Assembly (NCBI GenBank): GCA_036346155.1
Contig: JARFIY010000351.1
Coordinates: 3,635,501 to 3,699,500, forward strand
Reading direction: 5' to 3'
From: Sinelater perroti
Taxonomy: Eukaryota > Arthropoda > Insecta > Coleoptera > Elateridae
Length of the DNA: 64,000 bases
A program made the translations under genes and the position numbers. Shown piece after piece: positions 32,441-44,345 of the stretch. The notes under the pieces were generated by a model that worked only from the letters and a program-made list of their open reading frames with translations, was not told the DNA's origin and did not search any database. Numbering within the stretch: the stretch's first letter is position 1; each line of letters opens with the position of its first letter.

Positions 32441-34935
32441 ACAAAAATACGGTGTCATCTGTATATTTCAAATTATTTACTGTAATTACATTTATCTTTA
32501 TATCATTATTTACTGCTTTATGGAAGATGTTTTTGGAGTATATATTGAACAATGCTAGTGACAAAATACCAGTAATATTGCAACTGAGACCCGTAATTAT
32601 GACTTATAATGGGCATACATTCGAAAATAATCTTATAATAATATAATAATACTCCTTCTTGTTCTGATTTAATGTAAGTTTATTACTACTTTTATTTCAT
32701 TACTCATAATTTTCTACAAATATATCAGTATTGTTTTGTTCTAGATTAAATTCTAAATTATTATTAGTTACAGTTCTCAAAAGAGGGTTGTTAATCTGGT
32801 TTACTGTGGTTTTTCATCTGATTCTAGATAAAAAAGATTAATTACACATGTCCTATCTAAACTTCAGCACACCTAGATGAGCTATAGATGCCATATACAT
32901 ATAATAAGCAATATAAAGGGCAGTCGTAATTTCTCATGTGGTACGTTAGGCACGGAAGGGTTATTAATAGTGATTTCTAAAAGTACGAAAAAACGCCCGC
33001 GTAGTTTAGATTATGATATATAATATACAATACTTAATTGACATGGTTTATAAATTCATGCAAAATATAGCAGGTTTTGTTTACTTCGTAAACTATGCGC
33101 CAAAACCCCGCATTAAAATCATTTTCCTTTGTTTGTAGCTTTTAATATTCACGCATAAAGTATTCTGCCTTCAAGGTTTAGTTTTCAGACACGCAAGCAA
33201 AAACGAAAAAACAAATTTTTATTGATTGCTGGTGATTACTACGCCAAACTCTATAGCGAACCCATATTTTCAGTTTGTTATTCTTATAAACATTATGCAG
33301 TTATCAATTGGTCGAATATATGTAAGAATTATTTTAAAAATATTTTCTAGTGGGTTTCTCAAACAATTTTCGTTGCATTTGATTCTCTTTTCTAAGTTTG
33401 TAGATAAATTTTATTGGAAACAAGCACTTTAAAAGCTGCGCCTAATTGCGCGTACAATTTCTCTGTTAATATTGTAAAAGCATCACGAACATAGTCGACC
33501 ACTTCGCATGTACGCATGTATTTGGAGTTTTTAGGCCACGGGTAACATGAATAAGACTGTCACCCCTTCGCTATTTGCGACGGCGGAATTTTAATGTTAA
33601 TGAATACAAAATTCTATGCGCATTTCACTATCAAAAGTGGCTCTTGACAGAACACCAGAATTTTTTAGAAAATGAAACTTGGTTTTGAACATATGCAAAT
33701 AATTGGTATTGATTATCCAAATTACCACTTCTAAGATTTTTAATTTAAAAGTATAGTTTATTTAAATGTTTGTTTTAACATCATTGCTTCTTACTGGATA
33801 CATTGTTCTAGTTTTAAACAACGAGCCTTCCAGAAAGAATGTCCCAACAAGAAAACCCGATTTAATAAAGTAAACAAATTTTTAAGTATGGCATTTCCAT
33901 CCTTTTGCTCATCAAAAGAGTTAGGTCTGATCATTCTACCAGCCATATCGGACAGTTGTAGATGTTCCATTATTATAACCGAAGATTGCAAAAATTTTCC
34001 GAGGAATCGTTATTCTAGTAATACGTTTTGTAACAACTAACCGTAACAAAACAAATATCAGAATTTATAAGAATAATACCGCCAATCCAACAACAAGACA
34101 ACGGTACGCAACCCCGGTGTTTTCATTGGGACACGCTATACATGCTTCTTATGGAATTCTGTATGAAAAAAATTTAAATAAATAGCTAATACGACTTTGT
34201 TCAGTCATGTGCACTGGAACTGTCACATTTCGCTGGTAGCCCCATATAAAGCGGGATAAATATGAAGAATGATCAGATGATTCACTAGACTGAAATTCAT
34301 GCAAAACAGAATAAATTAGATGCTCTTACATCGCTATTGGATTCTAATCAACCCAAATTTGACAGTTTTGCTTATTAACTTTAGCAGTTCATCAAAAAAT
34401 GGACTTCGTCTCTGAAGACGATATGTCGGACAAAACTAGGATCAATTTTATTTGCTGAAGAATACGTTCAGCATATATTCAGTGCATTTTATGGGAGCGG
34501 GGTTCAATTCTTAATTTTAAATAATTTTGTAAAAGTGAAGCTTTATATTCGTATGCATAATCCACTAAATTATGATTAACAAAATCTTATTTCTTGAGCT
34601 CGACCAAAAATGGATTGGTATAGTTTGTTGCATATACTCTGATAAATTCTGACAATGTACTTGTTGGTATGTGTGTTGCTTGATTAGAAGTATATTCGGT
34701 TGTTTTAAATTTTTGGATGAAATATTAAGTTTTCTCTCTGATAATAAATTTTAACAATTTCTACGTGATTGTGCAACTTTTATTGGTATTAGTTAAGCCT
34801 AATTATCAAATATAACAATTATAAATTTACAAATATGTCGAAAATAGGATATTCTTATTGAATGATTTATTATAAAGTTGCGCAACAAATAGTTGGGACA
34901 AAAATTTTGATATCATAAAACTGAAGCGTCTGTTG
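32441..34935. other. AT-rich DNA; small unique block at 33430-33600
   Basis: No gene. About 33430-33600 is less AT-biased and non-repetitive (for example CATGTACGCATG, CCCCTTCGC) and may be a small conserved non-coding element. The remainder is AT-rich with chance reading frames only. Confidence 0.4.
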
Positions 34936-35070
34936 CTTGTGAAAGGTCTGTTGTTCCTTGTGAAGCAGCTGTTGTTGCTTGTGAAGGGTCTGTTGTTCCT
35001 TGTGAAGCAGCTGTTATTGCTTGTGAAGGGTCTGTTGTTCCTTGTGAAGCAGCTGTTGTTGCTTTTGAAG
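34936..35070. repeat. 42-bp minisatellite built from 21-bp half-units
   Basis: Just over three tandem copies of a 42-bp unit start at 34936, 34978 and 35020. Each 42-bp unit consists of two related 21-bp halves, one starting CTTGTGAAGGGTC and the next CTTGTGAAGCAGC. Because 42 is a multiple of three, the minus strand stays open (34913-35134) and reads as repeats of TTAASQGTTDPSQA. I regard the protein as incidental, since there is no flanking gene structure. Confidence 0.9.
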
Positions 35071-35254
35071 CGTTAAAAGAAGGAAGGAAAATGGCAACTA
35101 CATTTTTAGATGCATCATAATTTACTTTTGTCAATTACCTTTCACTTATTGGCGCTTTAATCCCATGTCATTTCAAATTAAGGAATAAATTCTACAGACA
35201 AATTTGAGAAAGTTGTTAATGCGTACAGTTATTTTTTAGGTTTCAATTTAAGAA
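35071..35254. other. AT-rich DNA, no gene seen
   Basis: No supportable feature. Confidence 0.4.
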
Positions 35255-36465
35255 TGCAAAGAACTGGTTTCAATAAAAAGTTTCTTTTGGGACTTCTTTT
35301 GTCTCATCGGCTCTTTGTTATTGTTTTTGTCTTTAATATTCAAATCGGTTCCTTGTGTTCTAAGACTTTCTTCATTTTTATATTTTTTTCTTGTTTGGCT
35401 TTCTTTTGTTCGTGCTTGCCATTCTTCCTTTTCTTTTCTTCAAGTACCTCTTTATATAGTGTAGCTGTCAGAATTGTAGATTGCTTTGGCCTTCGTCACG
35501 CGGAGCCTGATACAACAGTGAGAAGTGATAAACGCGATATAGCTTGCAAAAATTTGATTGATTCTTTGACATTGTGACATTCTTCTCGGATAGTGGAGTA
35601 GTTAAATATCTTAAAGTTGAATCAACTAAATCATCAGGAAATTTATTGGCCTAAAAGGGATGTCAATCATCCTTAGAAAAAGCAGACAAAGCTGTTCATA
35701 TTGGCAACTTTTATGATTGCACAGTCAATAAATCTGGGCAAATTTTTCTTTAAAATCCTTCTTTTTGTAAAAAGATCTGCCCTTCAAAATACGTTACTTT
35801 AAAAGAATAAAAAATATAACATCTATTGGGTGCAGATAGGACGTGTGTGATGGAAAAGGTAAGAGCATTATTCCGTTATTTTTTGTGATGTTATAAGGTG
35901 CAAACAAAGTGAGATTGTTGTGATCGTCTAAGAGTAACAGGATTTTATTTTCGTTTGAGGATTTTATAAACTATTTGAAAAATTTTAACCAGTTAAGAAC
36001 GGCACCACCCGGAGGACCTAAATCTCTTTAATTTTTTGCCCAACTGAAATAAATATGAGAGAAATGAAACTATCGACTACATACATTGGACAACATAATG
36101 TAATGTTACTGCCTCTCTCAGCTCACCGTTCCACCGATGGGGCAACAACCACTGGAACCTTTTAAACCATCGTCAACCTGTTCCATTAATGTTGTAGATG
36201 TTCGATGGATAAATTTTCTTTCTTCTTTCGCTATTGACAAACTTTTATTATATTGTGTAAGAATCGTTTTCGTAAAGCTTTGAATCTGACTGACGCACGT
36301 TATTTTTAGATTGCTAACATTTACGTCATTATGTCTCCGCGTGAATCCAGCAATATTATCTATAATGTCGTTTTGAAAAATTGTAGTAAATTGGCAATAA
36401 ATTTTGTAATGAGATTTTTTTATGATGCCGCACATATTGAATATTGTTCTTGGTAGTATCACTAT
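35255..36465 (-). pseudogene. Pogo/Tigger-like (DDE_1) transposase relic
   Basis: Minus-strand translation shows the catalytic half of a pogo/Tigger-type transposase. First is a G-G-T-V-S-x-E-R-like segment (about 36110), the usual [AV]-x-S-[AG]-E-R-G. Then come an F-S/F-P-like run, D-L-G-P-P-G-G-A-V (family usually D-G-A-P-P-G-S) and WLKFFK (about 35975). KILLLLDDHNNLTLFA (about 35900-35945) carries the second catalytic Asp, and LLPFPSHTSYLHPIDV (about 35800-35850) carries the third. A lysine/glutamate-rich tail with KRKEEWQARTKESQTRKK (about 35370-35430) is the typical charged C-terminus. At least five stops interrupt it. The N-terminal CENP-B-like DNA-binding domain is not recognisable. 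No inverted ends were found. Confidence 0.72.
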
Positions 36466-36779
36466 TATAAATTTGATTTATAGTTAATATACTATTATTA
36501 ATAATTATATATGCGTATTTTAGATATCAACGGATGCTACATTTTAAATGACATTCGTATATCATCAACTTTAGTATATTGTACTGTATTGCTAAATTAA
36601 AAATAGAATACAATTCTTATGTGCTTATGTAAAACTACAAAATTGAGTTAAATAAACAAATATATGAGTGAATAAAAAAATAATATAAAATATACTTAAA
36701 AACCAAAAGAAAAAATATTAAACTGACTTTTAAAAGTAAGTAGCAATAAGTCTCTATATAGTACAAGAGGAATAAAAAG
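36466..36779. other. AT-rich DNA, no gene seen
   Basis: No supportable feature. Confidence 0.4.
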
Positions 36780-37215
36780 CATATTCGAAAGATTCAATTA
36801 AAATTTGGTACTTTCGCGCCCATGGCATTCCCTTTACTCCAATATGCCCTGAAAGCAATCTGCGCTGAATTTTTCCAAGTCCAGCGGAAGAAAGTTCTCG
36901 CAATAAATCGCAGAGACCTAATAAAGTTAATTTTGCGAAAGAAAACAGGCGAGCCCGCAATAATGCGTATCGGGCTGCGAGAAGGCACTCAAGACGATCG
37001 ATCGGAAACGAGAAGTTGACCAGAGTAACGCGAACGGTTTATCGAAGAAGTACACGTGCAGGTTTGCCAGGAAAATCCGCAAGGATTGCCGGAAAGCCTC
37101 TCTCAGTTTTTCAACCGAATAGGAAAGCTTCGCGGAGTTGTTTGCGCGCTCAAAGGAAGCGTTAATCTGGAGCCATAGCGGATTTGGGAGGGGTTAAACT
37201 TGCGGCGGGAAAGCG
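36780..37215. other. GC-richer unique island
   Basis: About 430 bp of balanced composition in AT-rich DNA, with no similarity to repeats here. A 65-codon plus frame and two minus frames of similar length overlap it with no domain. It is a candidate conserved non-coding element or exon. Confidence 0.35.
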
Positions 37216-38009
37216 TCTTATAGTTTGAATCAAAATAATTGAAGTTGTAGTACCTTTATTATTATCGAAATAGTAAAACTATTTGTTTTTACATAATATT
37301 AATCCAAAAATAATAACTTTTCTTGTTTTCTTTTCAATTTTTTGTTCTGCCAATTGTAAGTTATGTGTACCAAAATTATCCCAACTTGCGGTCCAGTATA
37401 TTTATTTCTATAGAAAACACTATTTATGCAATAAAAAGGTATAAAAGTATTTTTTAAATTTATTCCAATTATTTTCATACCATTTGTATTTGACGGTTAA
37501 TGCTGCTCGCCAGCTTACGTGTTCCCAAACAAAATTTAAACAGGCCTTACTGCACCTATTACGATTTAATTGCACCTGTGCTTTTCGTTGCCAAATTTAA
37601 ATTGGCATACATCGGACGAGCTGTAAAGTAGGTCAATTGAAGTTGTAAAAAACCAAACATAGTCACAAAGTGATATCTGCAAAGTTCATAATTAAATCAT
37701 GCTGTGTTAATGCAGTTGACTACACCGCATTATTTATAATCCAATAACCACCTAACAGCACGAAGTGAAATCCAATGATGGGATGTAATGCAGCAATGTA
37801 GTTTTTTAATTCAATTTAAATTTATGTACAAACTTGTACATGCATCAGCAATACTATTATATTAAATTAAATTTTGGGTTATCATCGCTGTTGATTGACG
37901 TTGTTTTTGTTGCATATATGTGATATTAAAATAATAATTCGAATACAACTTATGCTTGTTTCTTTCTTCTTTTTATGTATTTGTGATATTTTCCTTTTGT
38001 ATTGAAAAT
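37216..38009. other. AT-rich DNA; possible conserved block at 37480-37800
   Basis: No gene. About 37480-37800 has mixed composition with repeated TTTAATTG/AATTAAAT-type homeodomain-like words and no similarity to the mobile elements. This is weak evidence for regulatory DNA. Confidence 0.3.
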
Positions 38010-38630
38010 AACATGGACATTCGGTTGAAGCAACGTACTGCTGTTGAGTTCTTAACGGCTGAGGGTTGTGCGTCAATTGACATTTATCGTTGAATGGATG
38101 CTGCCTTTGGCAACCCCAATACTTTTACGCGGTAGCCAAAAAGAGTAAAACGAAAAAATCAGCCGCAACAATCAATAAAGTACAGAAATAGGAGCTTTCC
38201 TAATTCGAAAAAATATAAAGCGTTTGCTTCGGTTGATGACTGTCTTAAGCGAAGTGGCAATGAATTCCAGCCAATATGTGAAACTTAAAAAAATTCTGTT
38301 CAATCACATACAGGAAGATCTGGCACCGAAGCAATTATTTTACATAGTAATAATTGTTCTTACTGCAATTTAAAAACACAGGAAGCATTACAATATCTGA
38401 AATGTTGGGACTTTTTACTGCACCCGCCCTAAAACCCAAATATCTTGCTATTTTTCTCCTTTTCTGAATCTGAAGGGACAACGCTATACTGATAATGAGC
38501 AGTTGCAAGCAGCTATGAGACCGATTTTTTCTCTACCGGGATAAAGAAATTTTTTTAACGTTAGAGCGTTATCGCTATTATAACGACCACTTGATGACTT
38601 ACTTAAAAACATTTTCTTTAGAGGCACTCA
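38010..38630 (+). pseudogene. Mariner/SETMAR-type transposase relic with internal deletion
   Basis: It begins with MDIRLKQRTAVEFLTAEG (38013-38066), a clear first helix-turn-helix of SETMAR-like mariner transposases, followed by S-I-D-I-Y-R and a stop. The middle, including the first two catalytic aspartates, is missing or scrambled. From about 38410, LHPP and then LKGQRYTDNEQLQAAMR (about 38470-38520) correspond to the H-P-P-Y-S-P-D-L and L-x-G-x-R-[FY]-x-x-[DN]-[EA]-x-[LV]-Q-x-A segments near the C-terminus. The element is therefore about half the normal length. Confidence 0.65.
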
Positions 38631-38679
38631 GGAAGCACATACTTAATGTAAAAGAGCATGAGGGATTTGGGAGAGAGGG

Positions 38680-38775
38680 GTAAGTTAAGACTTTGCTTTG
38701 GTGCGGACGTACACGGGTTCGATACTGAGCTTTATCCATCTACCAGATAGTCTACCCAGTCACAAAAAATAAATA
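38680..38775 (+). mobile_element. Possible tRNA-derived SINE fragment
   Basis: GGGTTCGATACTG at about 38725-38740 is close to an RNA polymerase III box B. The preceding TAAGTTAAGACTTTG could be a worn box A and anticodon arm. The piece ends in an AT-rich tail near 38770. It differs from the SINEs at 6.8 and 51.9 kb. Confidence 0.35.
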
Positions 38776-41204
38776 AGTAACCACGTTACACTGAAAAAAG
38801 GAGTAATAATAACGTTCTGATTCCGTATCATGAATGGTGTGCGACTTTTATATAATTATAATAATTTTATGTCGCTTATTTGCACCGTAGCTACAAAATA
38901 GCAATATTTCGTGGGCTAATAACAATTAGAAACACATAATTAGTATATTTTAAATTCTTTTATCTAAAATTACTAATACTGATAGTATAAATAACAATAA
39001 TAAGCATTTAGAACAAATAACCATAGAAAAAACTAACACCAACAATAACATTTAGGAACAATTATAACTAAAAACAGCAACAGTAGCAGCAGCGATAACA
39101 AATAAATACTACTAAATAGAAAAAATGTAACTGTGATTAGAACTACTTAAAACTTTAGAATCCTCTCTCATGCTAGTTTTCCTTCATCTTTATCTTTCAC
39201 ATTTGATTTTTCTTTTTTAACATTTTTACCTTTATATTCCACCAGCTTTACAATAAATGAAACGTAGCTGAAGTTTCATTATTTCTAGGTTTTGTTGCAT
39301 TATATTTAACATAGAATTGGTGCAATTTATATTTAATCATTGGACTGCAAATTTCCCTGACCTAAGTATATGAAGGTAGGATCTCTTTTGAATTGGTGAA
39401 AGGCATAATCCACATCATATTTTATTTCAAGCATTTTGACGAACAAATTATATTTTTCTTTCAATTGAAGTATATTAATGATAAGTAGAGGAAGAACACT
39501 TTAGTTAATGCACAAGATACCTTAAAACAACCCCAAACATTTTTATAAAGAATTTAAACTTCTTCTTGATCCCTCCGTTAAATTTTTAACTATATACACA
39601 ATCAACATAATCATTTTCGGATAAATGCTTTGCATTGCATCCTAGTAAGTCGGGCATAAAAGCATTTACGCTATTTTGTTGATCACTTTCATTATATTCC
39701 ACATAACATTTGTTTAATTTAAAAGTTAAACTTTTACTTAACTATCAATAAAATTTTTGGAATTAAGTTTCTCACGCTACTAAATGATTTGTTGAAAAAA
39801 AAATACTTTTTATAATATGATATTTTAAATGCGATCTACATAATAATGCACAAACTATTTTATCCTATCTTTTAAATTAATCTTTTAATATATATAAAGT
39901 GCGTATCTTTAGCCATTCCACAGAATCACATTTTCTACCATTCAAAGACATTTTTAAAATTAAAGGAAAGGTAAAAATTGGGAGTTTTCACTTTTTAATC
40001 TTATTTTTCAATTGTAATTTATATGGATGTCTAGATTAGAAAATACTAACTATACTACAACCCCTTATAACAAAATGTTAATTAGATTTTATTAAAAGAG
40101 CTTCTTACATAATTATTCTCGAAAAAATGAACTAAGTTTCTCAACTCTCCAGGGAGTAACCGAGCAAAAGTTAAGTTATAGGAATATGGGAATCTACTTC
40201 CAAAATACCCTGTATTTTCATAAAACGCCATTTTGGTCATGAAAGAATTGATTTTAAAAGGTAAGTTTATCAAATATTTTTTGACGAAATTTTGGGCAAT
40301 ATTTATCGAAATTCTTATAACAAAAAATGTTAGCTACCATTATATGAACTAGATCATAGAATGAGGAAAATAAAAAATAAGTCTTGTAAAATAAGTAATG
40401 TTTAACTTCTTGATATGACTGACTGCTGGACTCATATCAACGATAATTCAATTCTTAAACTTCATTGTTCTAATTTAAAATTTATCGAACAAAATAAAAA
40501 TACACTCTTCCGCTTACTTTAGATAGATATGTTACGTTAAAAATTAGCTCAGTGCCAATTTTATAAAAAAGAAAACCAAATTCTGAGCCCAATTTTATGG
40601 TTATCAAAATATATACTAATAAGCCCAGTGGATCAATAATTAAAAATTGAATTCTTCGTATTGCTTGATTTTCCCACTGAAACTCTCACTCAAACCGAGA
40701 TATTAAATAAAAACCGATTATATATAACAATGCAGATAATTTAATTACAAAGCAAACTATTTAATTGAGGCGTGTACATCAATAATAGTCTTGTCATCGA
40801 ATTTTTTTATTAAAGAAGAAAATTAAATTAGGTTGTGACTTCGTTTAATCAAATTTATTTTACATTAAAGCAATCGGCTCGTTCAGATTGGCGAAATTCA
40901 ATTTTCTTGCTCTAATTTAACTGTACGGCCATTAATTCTGGTGATTCCACGCACTTTTATATCCATAAAACGGAAATGCTTCTGGTATGGCAATCAAATG
41001 GCTACTTTGTAGCATGACCGATGAAGTCCTCGTTCTAATTAAGGTTTTCCTAGAAATAAAGAAACAAAATAATTCATATGTAGAGTTGTGTGCGATTTTG
41101 TTGTTATTCCAACGTACAGATGAATTTATACGAGGGTGTTTAATTATTAAGAGTAAAAAAGTAAGTTCAAAAGAATTTATTGAAAAATAAATTTTATTTT
41201 CCAA
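38776..41204. other. AT-rich DNA, no gene seen
   Basis: About 2.4 kb with chance reading frames only. A plus frame at 40987-41190 and an overlapping minus frame have no recognisable domain. Confidence 0.5.
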
Positions 41205-42125
41205 CCGGGTTTTTTTTGAAGGCTACACGTTTACACCAATGATTTTTAATTTTTCCAAGCCGCCTGAAAAATACTTTTTTTTAAAGGTTCATAGTCGGCG
41301 GCAATGACATTCTCATTGGGGCATTTTCAGATTTTTGTAAATAAAAAAGTCAATTTAATCTCATTATATAGAAGAAGGGAGATACAAAATTAGTTTGAGC
41401 TTTAGCTCGTTTAATTTTGGTATTGCAACGATATACTTTTGTGACGACGCATTGTCTTGGTCAAAGAACATTAATAAATAAAAATGCATAATAAGCTTTT
41501 GCTACGTTTTTTTTTCTTTACTAAGTTGTTAACTAACATAACTTCCTGCAAATTTCAAAAAATAATATCTGTTACCTTCTCAGTTCTTAATACAATCTTT
41601 GCATTCTTCAATATACTTATTGTTTCTATCTTGAGTGCTGCTTCTTTAATATCTAGTAATAAATCCATGTTATTTTGTCTAGGGTAAAAAATATCGTAAG
41701 AAATCCTTCGGATTGTAGTTAAATTTTGTCAAATGCTGCATTTTTGGCCACATCTATTTTGTATACATTTTTTTCATTTGCCTTTTTTTATACAGGGTAA
41801 TATAAACTTATTAATCTGATATGTTGCCAATCCGGTGTAAGTTTTATCACCGTTTATAATCTTATGGTTGTTATTGCTGTAGAAATCCGATTTTTGAAGA
41901 AAAACAATACAAATGTCTTAAAAGTTCGAGATAGCTTCAACTGCGTTAATAATTTCCGAATCGATGTTCGTGGTGTACTTGTACACTTTTCTGCACATTA
42001 TAAAGGCAGAACGCGGTCTTCCACTTCGAGGCAAATCACAGAGTACTGTTCTTTAAAACGGATAATAATATTACCTATAGTCAGTTCCAATAGGCCGTTA
42101 TCTTCATTGAAATAACAGTAATATA
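41205..42125 (-). pseudogene. Mariner-type transposase relic
   Basis: Minus-strand translation starts near 42110 with a helix-turn-helix-like LLELTIGNIIIRFKEQYSV and STPRTSIRKLLTQLKLSRTF (about 41920-42000). LDKITWIYY (about 41665) may stand for T-G-D-E-T-W-[IV]. FFDQDNASSQ (about 41440-41470) carries the second catalytic Asp in the Q-D-N-A context. A Y-L-P-S-S-like remnant of P-Y-S-P-D-L follows, then YFSGGLEKL and a C-terminal W-C-K-R-V-A-F-K run (about 41215-41260), matching the R-W-x-K-C-[IV]-x-L-x-G-D-Y end of the family. It has many stops. Confidence 0.65.
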
Positions 42126-42360
42126 CTCTGAACGATTTTTTCAAAGTAAAATTGTAAAATCATCGTTCGTTGGTTCACGTTGAGTCTCCCCATAATAAAA
42201 CTTCCAGAATTATTATTAGAATATTAGGAAAAAATCAGAATCAATTTATTAATTTTTTAAACCACTTAAGCCAACCATGTAGATTTCAGACTTATTGAAA
42301 ATGTGTTGGTTTTATACATTTATACAAACATTGCGATATTAATATGTGACCATTTTAGTT
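42126..42360. other. AT-rich DNA, no gene seen
   Basis: No supportable feature. Confidence 0.4.
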
Positions 42361-42600
42361 ATTAACTTTCTACAGCGAAGCTTATAGTAGAAAGTTAATG
42401 AGATTATCATCCTGTCTGTCTGTCTGTGTGTCTGAAGACTAGATAACTTCCGTTCTATCCGACGGATTCACTTCAAACTTGACATACACACATCTTAGGT
42501 CAGTACCTTTCATGGGATTGATTTTCAGCCAAATCGGTTAACGACAACCGGAAGTGACCGTTATGATTTCGCACCGCTGTAAAAAGTTTTTGTTAGAATT
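42361..42600. repeat. Hairpin-(GTCT)n repeat element
   Basis: A perfect 10-bp hairpin AACTTTCTAC/GTAGAAAGTT (42364-42373 with 42387-42396) is followed 16 bases later by a GTCTGTCTGTC tract (42413-42434). A body containing TTTTCAGCCAAATCGG and ACCGGAAGTGACCG comes next. Parts of the body match the element at 49.45 kb (ATCAGCC..ATCGG and ACCGG..AAGTGGCCG). There is no coding capacity. Confidence 0.6.
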
Positions 42601-43289
42601 TTTATTGGGTTCCGAACATATATTTTTAAAAATTTTTATTGTGGCTAGACAAAGACTGTACCACGAAAATATTAAAAAATCTTTAAGCAATGGTTTCATA
42701 CTGATTGGGTTGTTTATGAATCTGTCCAAATATTCGAAATGAAACAATAAGATTATACACGCTTATCTCATGACATAAATGTATTTCTATACAAAGTCTA
42801 TTATAAACAAATATAATTATTTTAATCAATAACGTATTTTTGTTGGACCGGCCTTTTTTTTTCATTAGTACATAAATGGGAACCAGAAAGTCAAAACAAC
42901 ATATCAAACTCGCATAATTTATCACACAACGAAATACATTTTACATATTTATCATTACAAAAAAAAACTGTTTCTTCTTGCAATGCTAACAATTATTGTT
43001 CGAATGCTTAAGTGGTATTAGGACTTCTTTTGTAGTTGTCGGAGTATTGTATTAAAATTACCTTCACTAAAGAAAATTCTTTCTTGGCACTGAAAGTCTG
43101 GAAAGTATGCCTAATTGATAGTATTAAATACCTATGTACTGTAAAATATTATAGACAATATTAGAATTTAAATATTTTGTACTGGTTTAGTTGGGAAAAC
43201 TGCAATTCTATTTAATGCTACATCTAGACACATAATTTGCTGTAAAACGTATAAATTCTTGATACATTTAATTCTGTTATTCGTTTTTT
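42601..43289. other. AT-rich DNA, no gene seen
   Basis: No supportable feature. Confidence 0.5.
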
Positions 43290-44345
43290 ATATTATCTCT
43301 GTGGTCAAATACAATGGCCAGAACTGAGACATCCCGCAGGAGCCTCCCCCCATACTATTGATAAAAATGAAAATGAGAACGTTTTATTAGTCAACCGATT
43401 TGTCACCGAGGCCACCCCCCAAGTCCCGACGACGACAAAGGGCGAACAGACTGTCCCGGACCGGCGGAATTTTGGCAGCAGCTTTGGCGCCAGAAGGGCT
43501 GGGGCGCTCGAGCCGGGGGCGGCAGTGCGAGTGCGCGATCCGGCGGCGGGGCCGGGGCTCCGAGCCGGTCCAGCAGTCGCCTCCTCCGAGCGCGCTGTTC
43601 TGCCGTCCACAGTGCCGTTCTAACCTCACTCACTTAGCTTCAACCGCTGCGACCAGTTGCCAGTGAGACTCGCATTTACACCAAGCTGCCAACGTTACGC
43701 TTAAACGCTTTAATTAGTAGGACTCGAGACTATTTTTTACATCGGCCCTTTTTACACTGATCGATGACGCCTCGAAAGACAAAGACGCAAACGATCTGCA
43801 GACCAAAAGAACACCATCTATTACACTGCACCCCTTTCTAGCTGCCGCTTCTATGGCATCCCTCATTTCCCTCTGTCATCATCGCAACCCCTTACCACCA
43901 ACTTCTTCGGCCTCCCACATTAATCACCTGCCATGACTTTCGCGAAAGCTTTCTCCTCCGATGTGACGTTCGCTCTGGTGAAAGCAAGGGGGCGATACCC
44001 GGAACCGGTCCGGGTGTGCCGAGGACACCGGTAGGCTCATCTGTCCGTCCACTGTGATATATTCCCCATCGAATATGACCATGTTTGCCATGACGGAATA
44101 TTTCGGGGAGTTCGCCCTTGCCAGGTAACGATGAGAGGGCGCATGTAGCCCGCTTTGCAATGCTTGCGCTTTGTGTGAGCCCCCGAAAGGGGCATCCGTC
44201 CGCAGTGACGCGCCCGGCCCACAGATGGCACGCGGGCTGTGCGCTTTGTGCTTCTCGGATGGCGGTATTGATAAAATTAGTTTGGAGATCGTCGTGAATA
44301 ATGGCTCGTCTGAGGATCCCGCTGCTGATTTATTTGGCCAATTAG
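43290..44345. other. Largest GC-rich island; candidate promoter/exon region
   Basis: About 1 kb that is strongly GC-rich in its first third and mixed afterwards, unlike any repeat here. Overlapping open frames on both strands at 43.30-43.67 kb are composition-driven. At 43.92-44.16 kb a minus-strand frame includes MANMVIFDGEYITVDGQMS and runs into GGCAG/GTGATT, a good splice-donor context near 43930. On the plus strand CTTGCCAG/GTAACG near 44124 is also donor-like. ATG-led frames exist on both strands. I recognise no domain. It could be an exon, a CpG-type promoter or a conserved enhancer; the end (GGCCAATTAGCTTAATCA) resembles homeodomain-rich regulatory DNA. Confidence 0.35.

Noticed and set aside
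39160..39980. Minus-strand resemblance to the C-terminal end of a piggyBac or hAT transposase
   Set aside because: Only a charged run is shared; no cysteine pattern or catalytic motif could be found.
43305..43666. Arg/Pro/Ala-rich frames on both strands at 43.3-43.7 kb
   Set aside because: High GC lowers stop frequency in all frames; composition alone explains them, and one of the minus frames would have to start at GTG.
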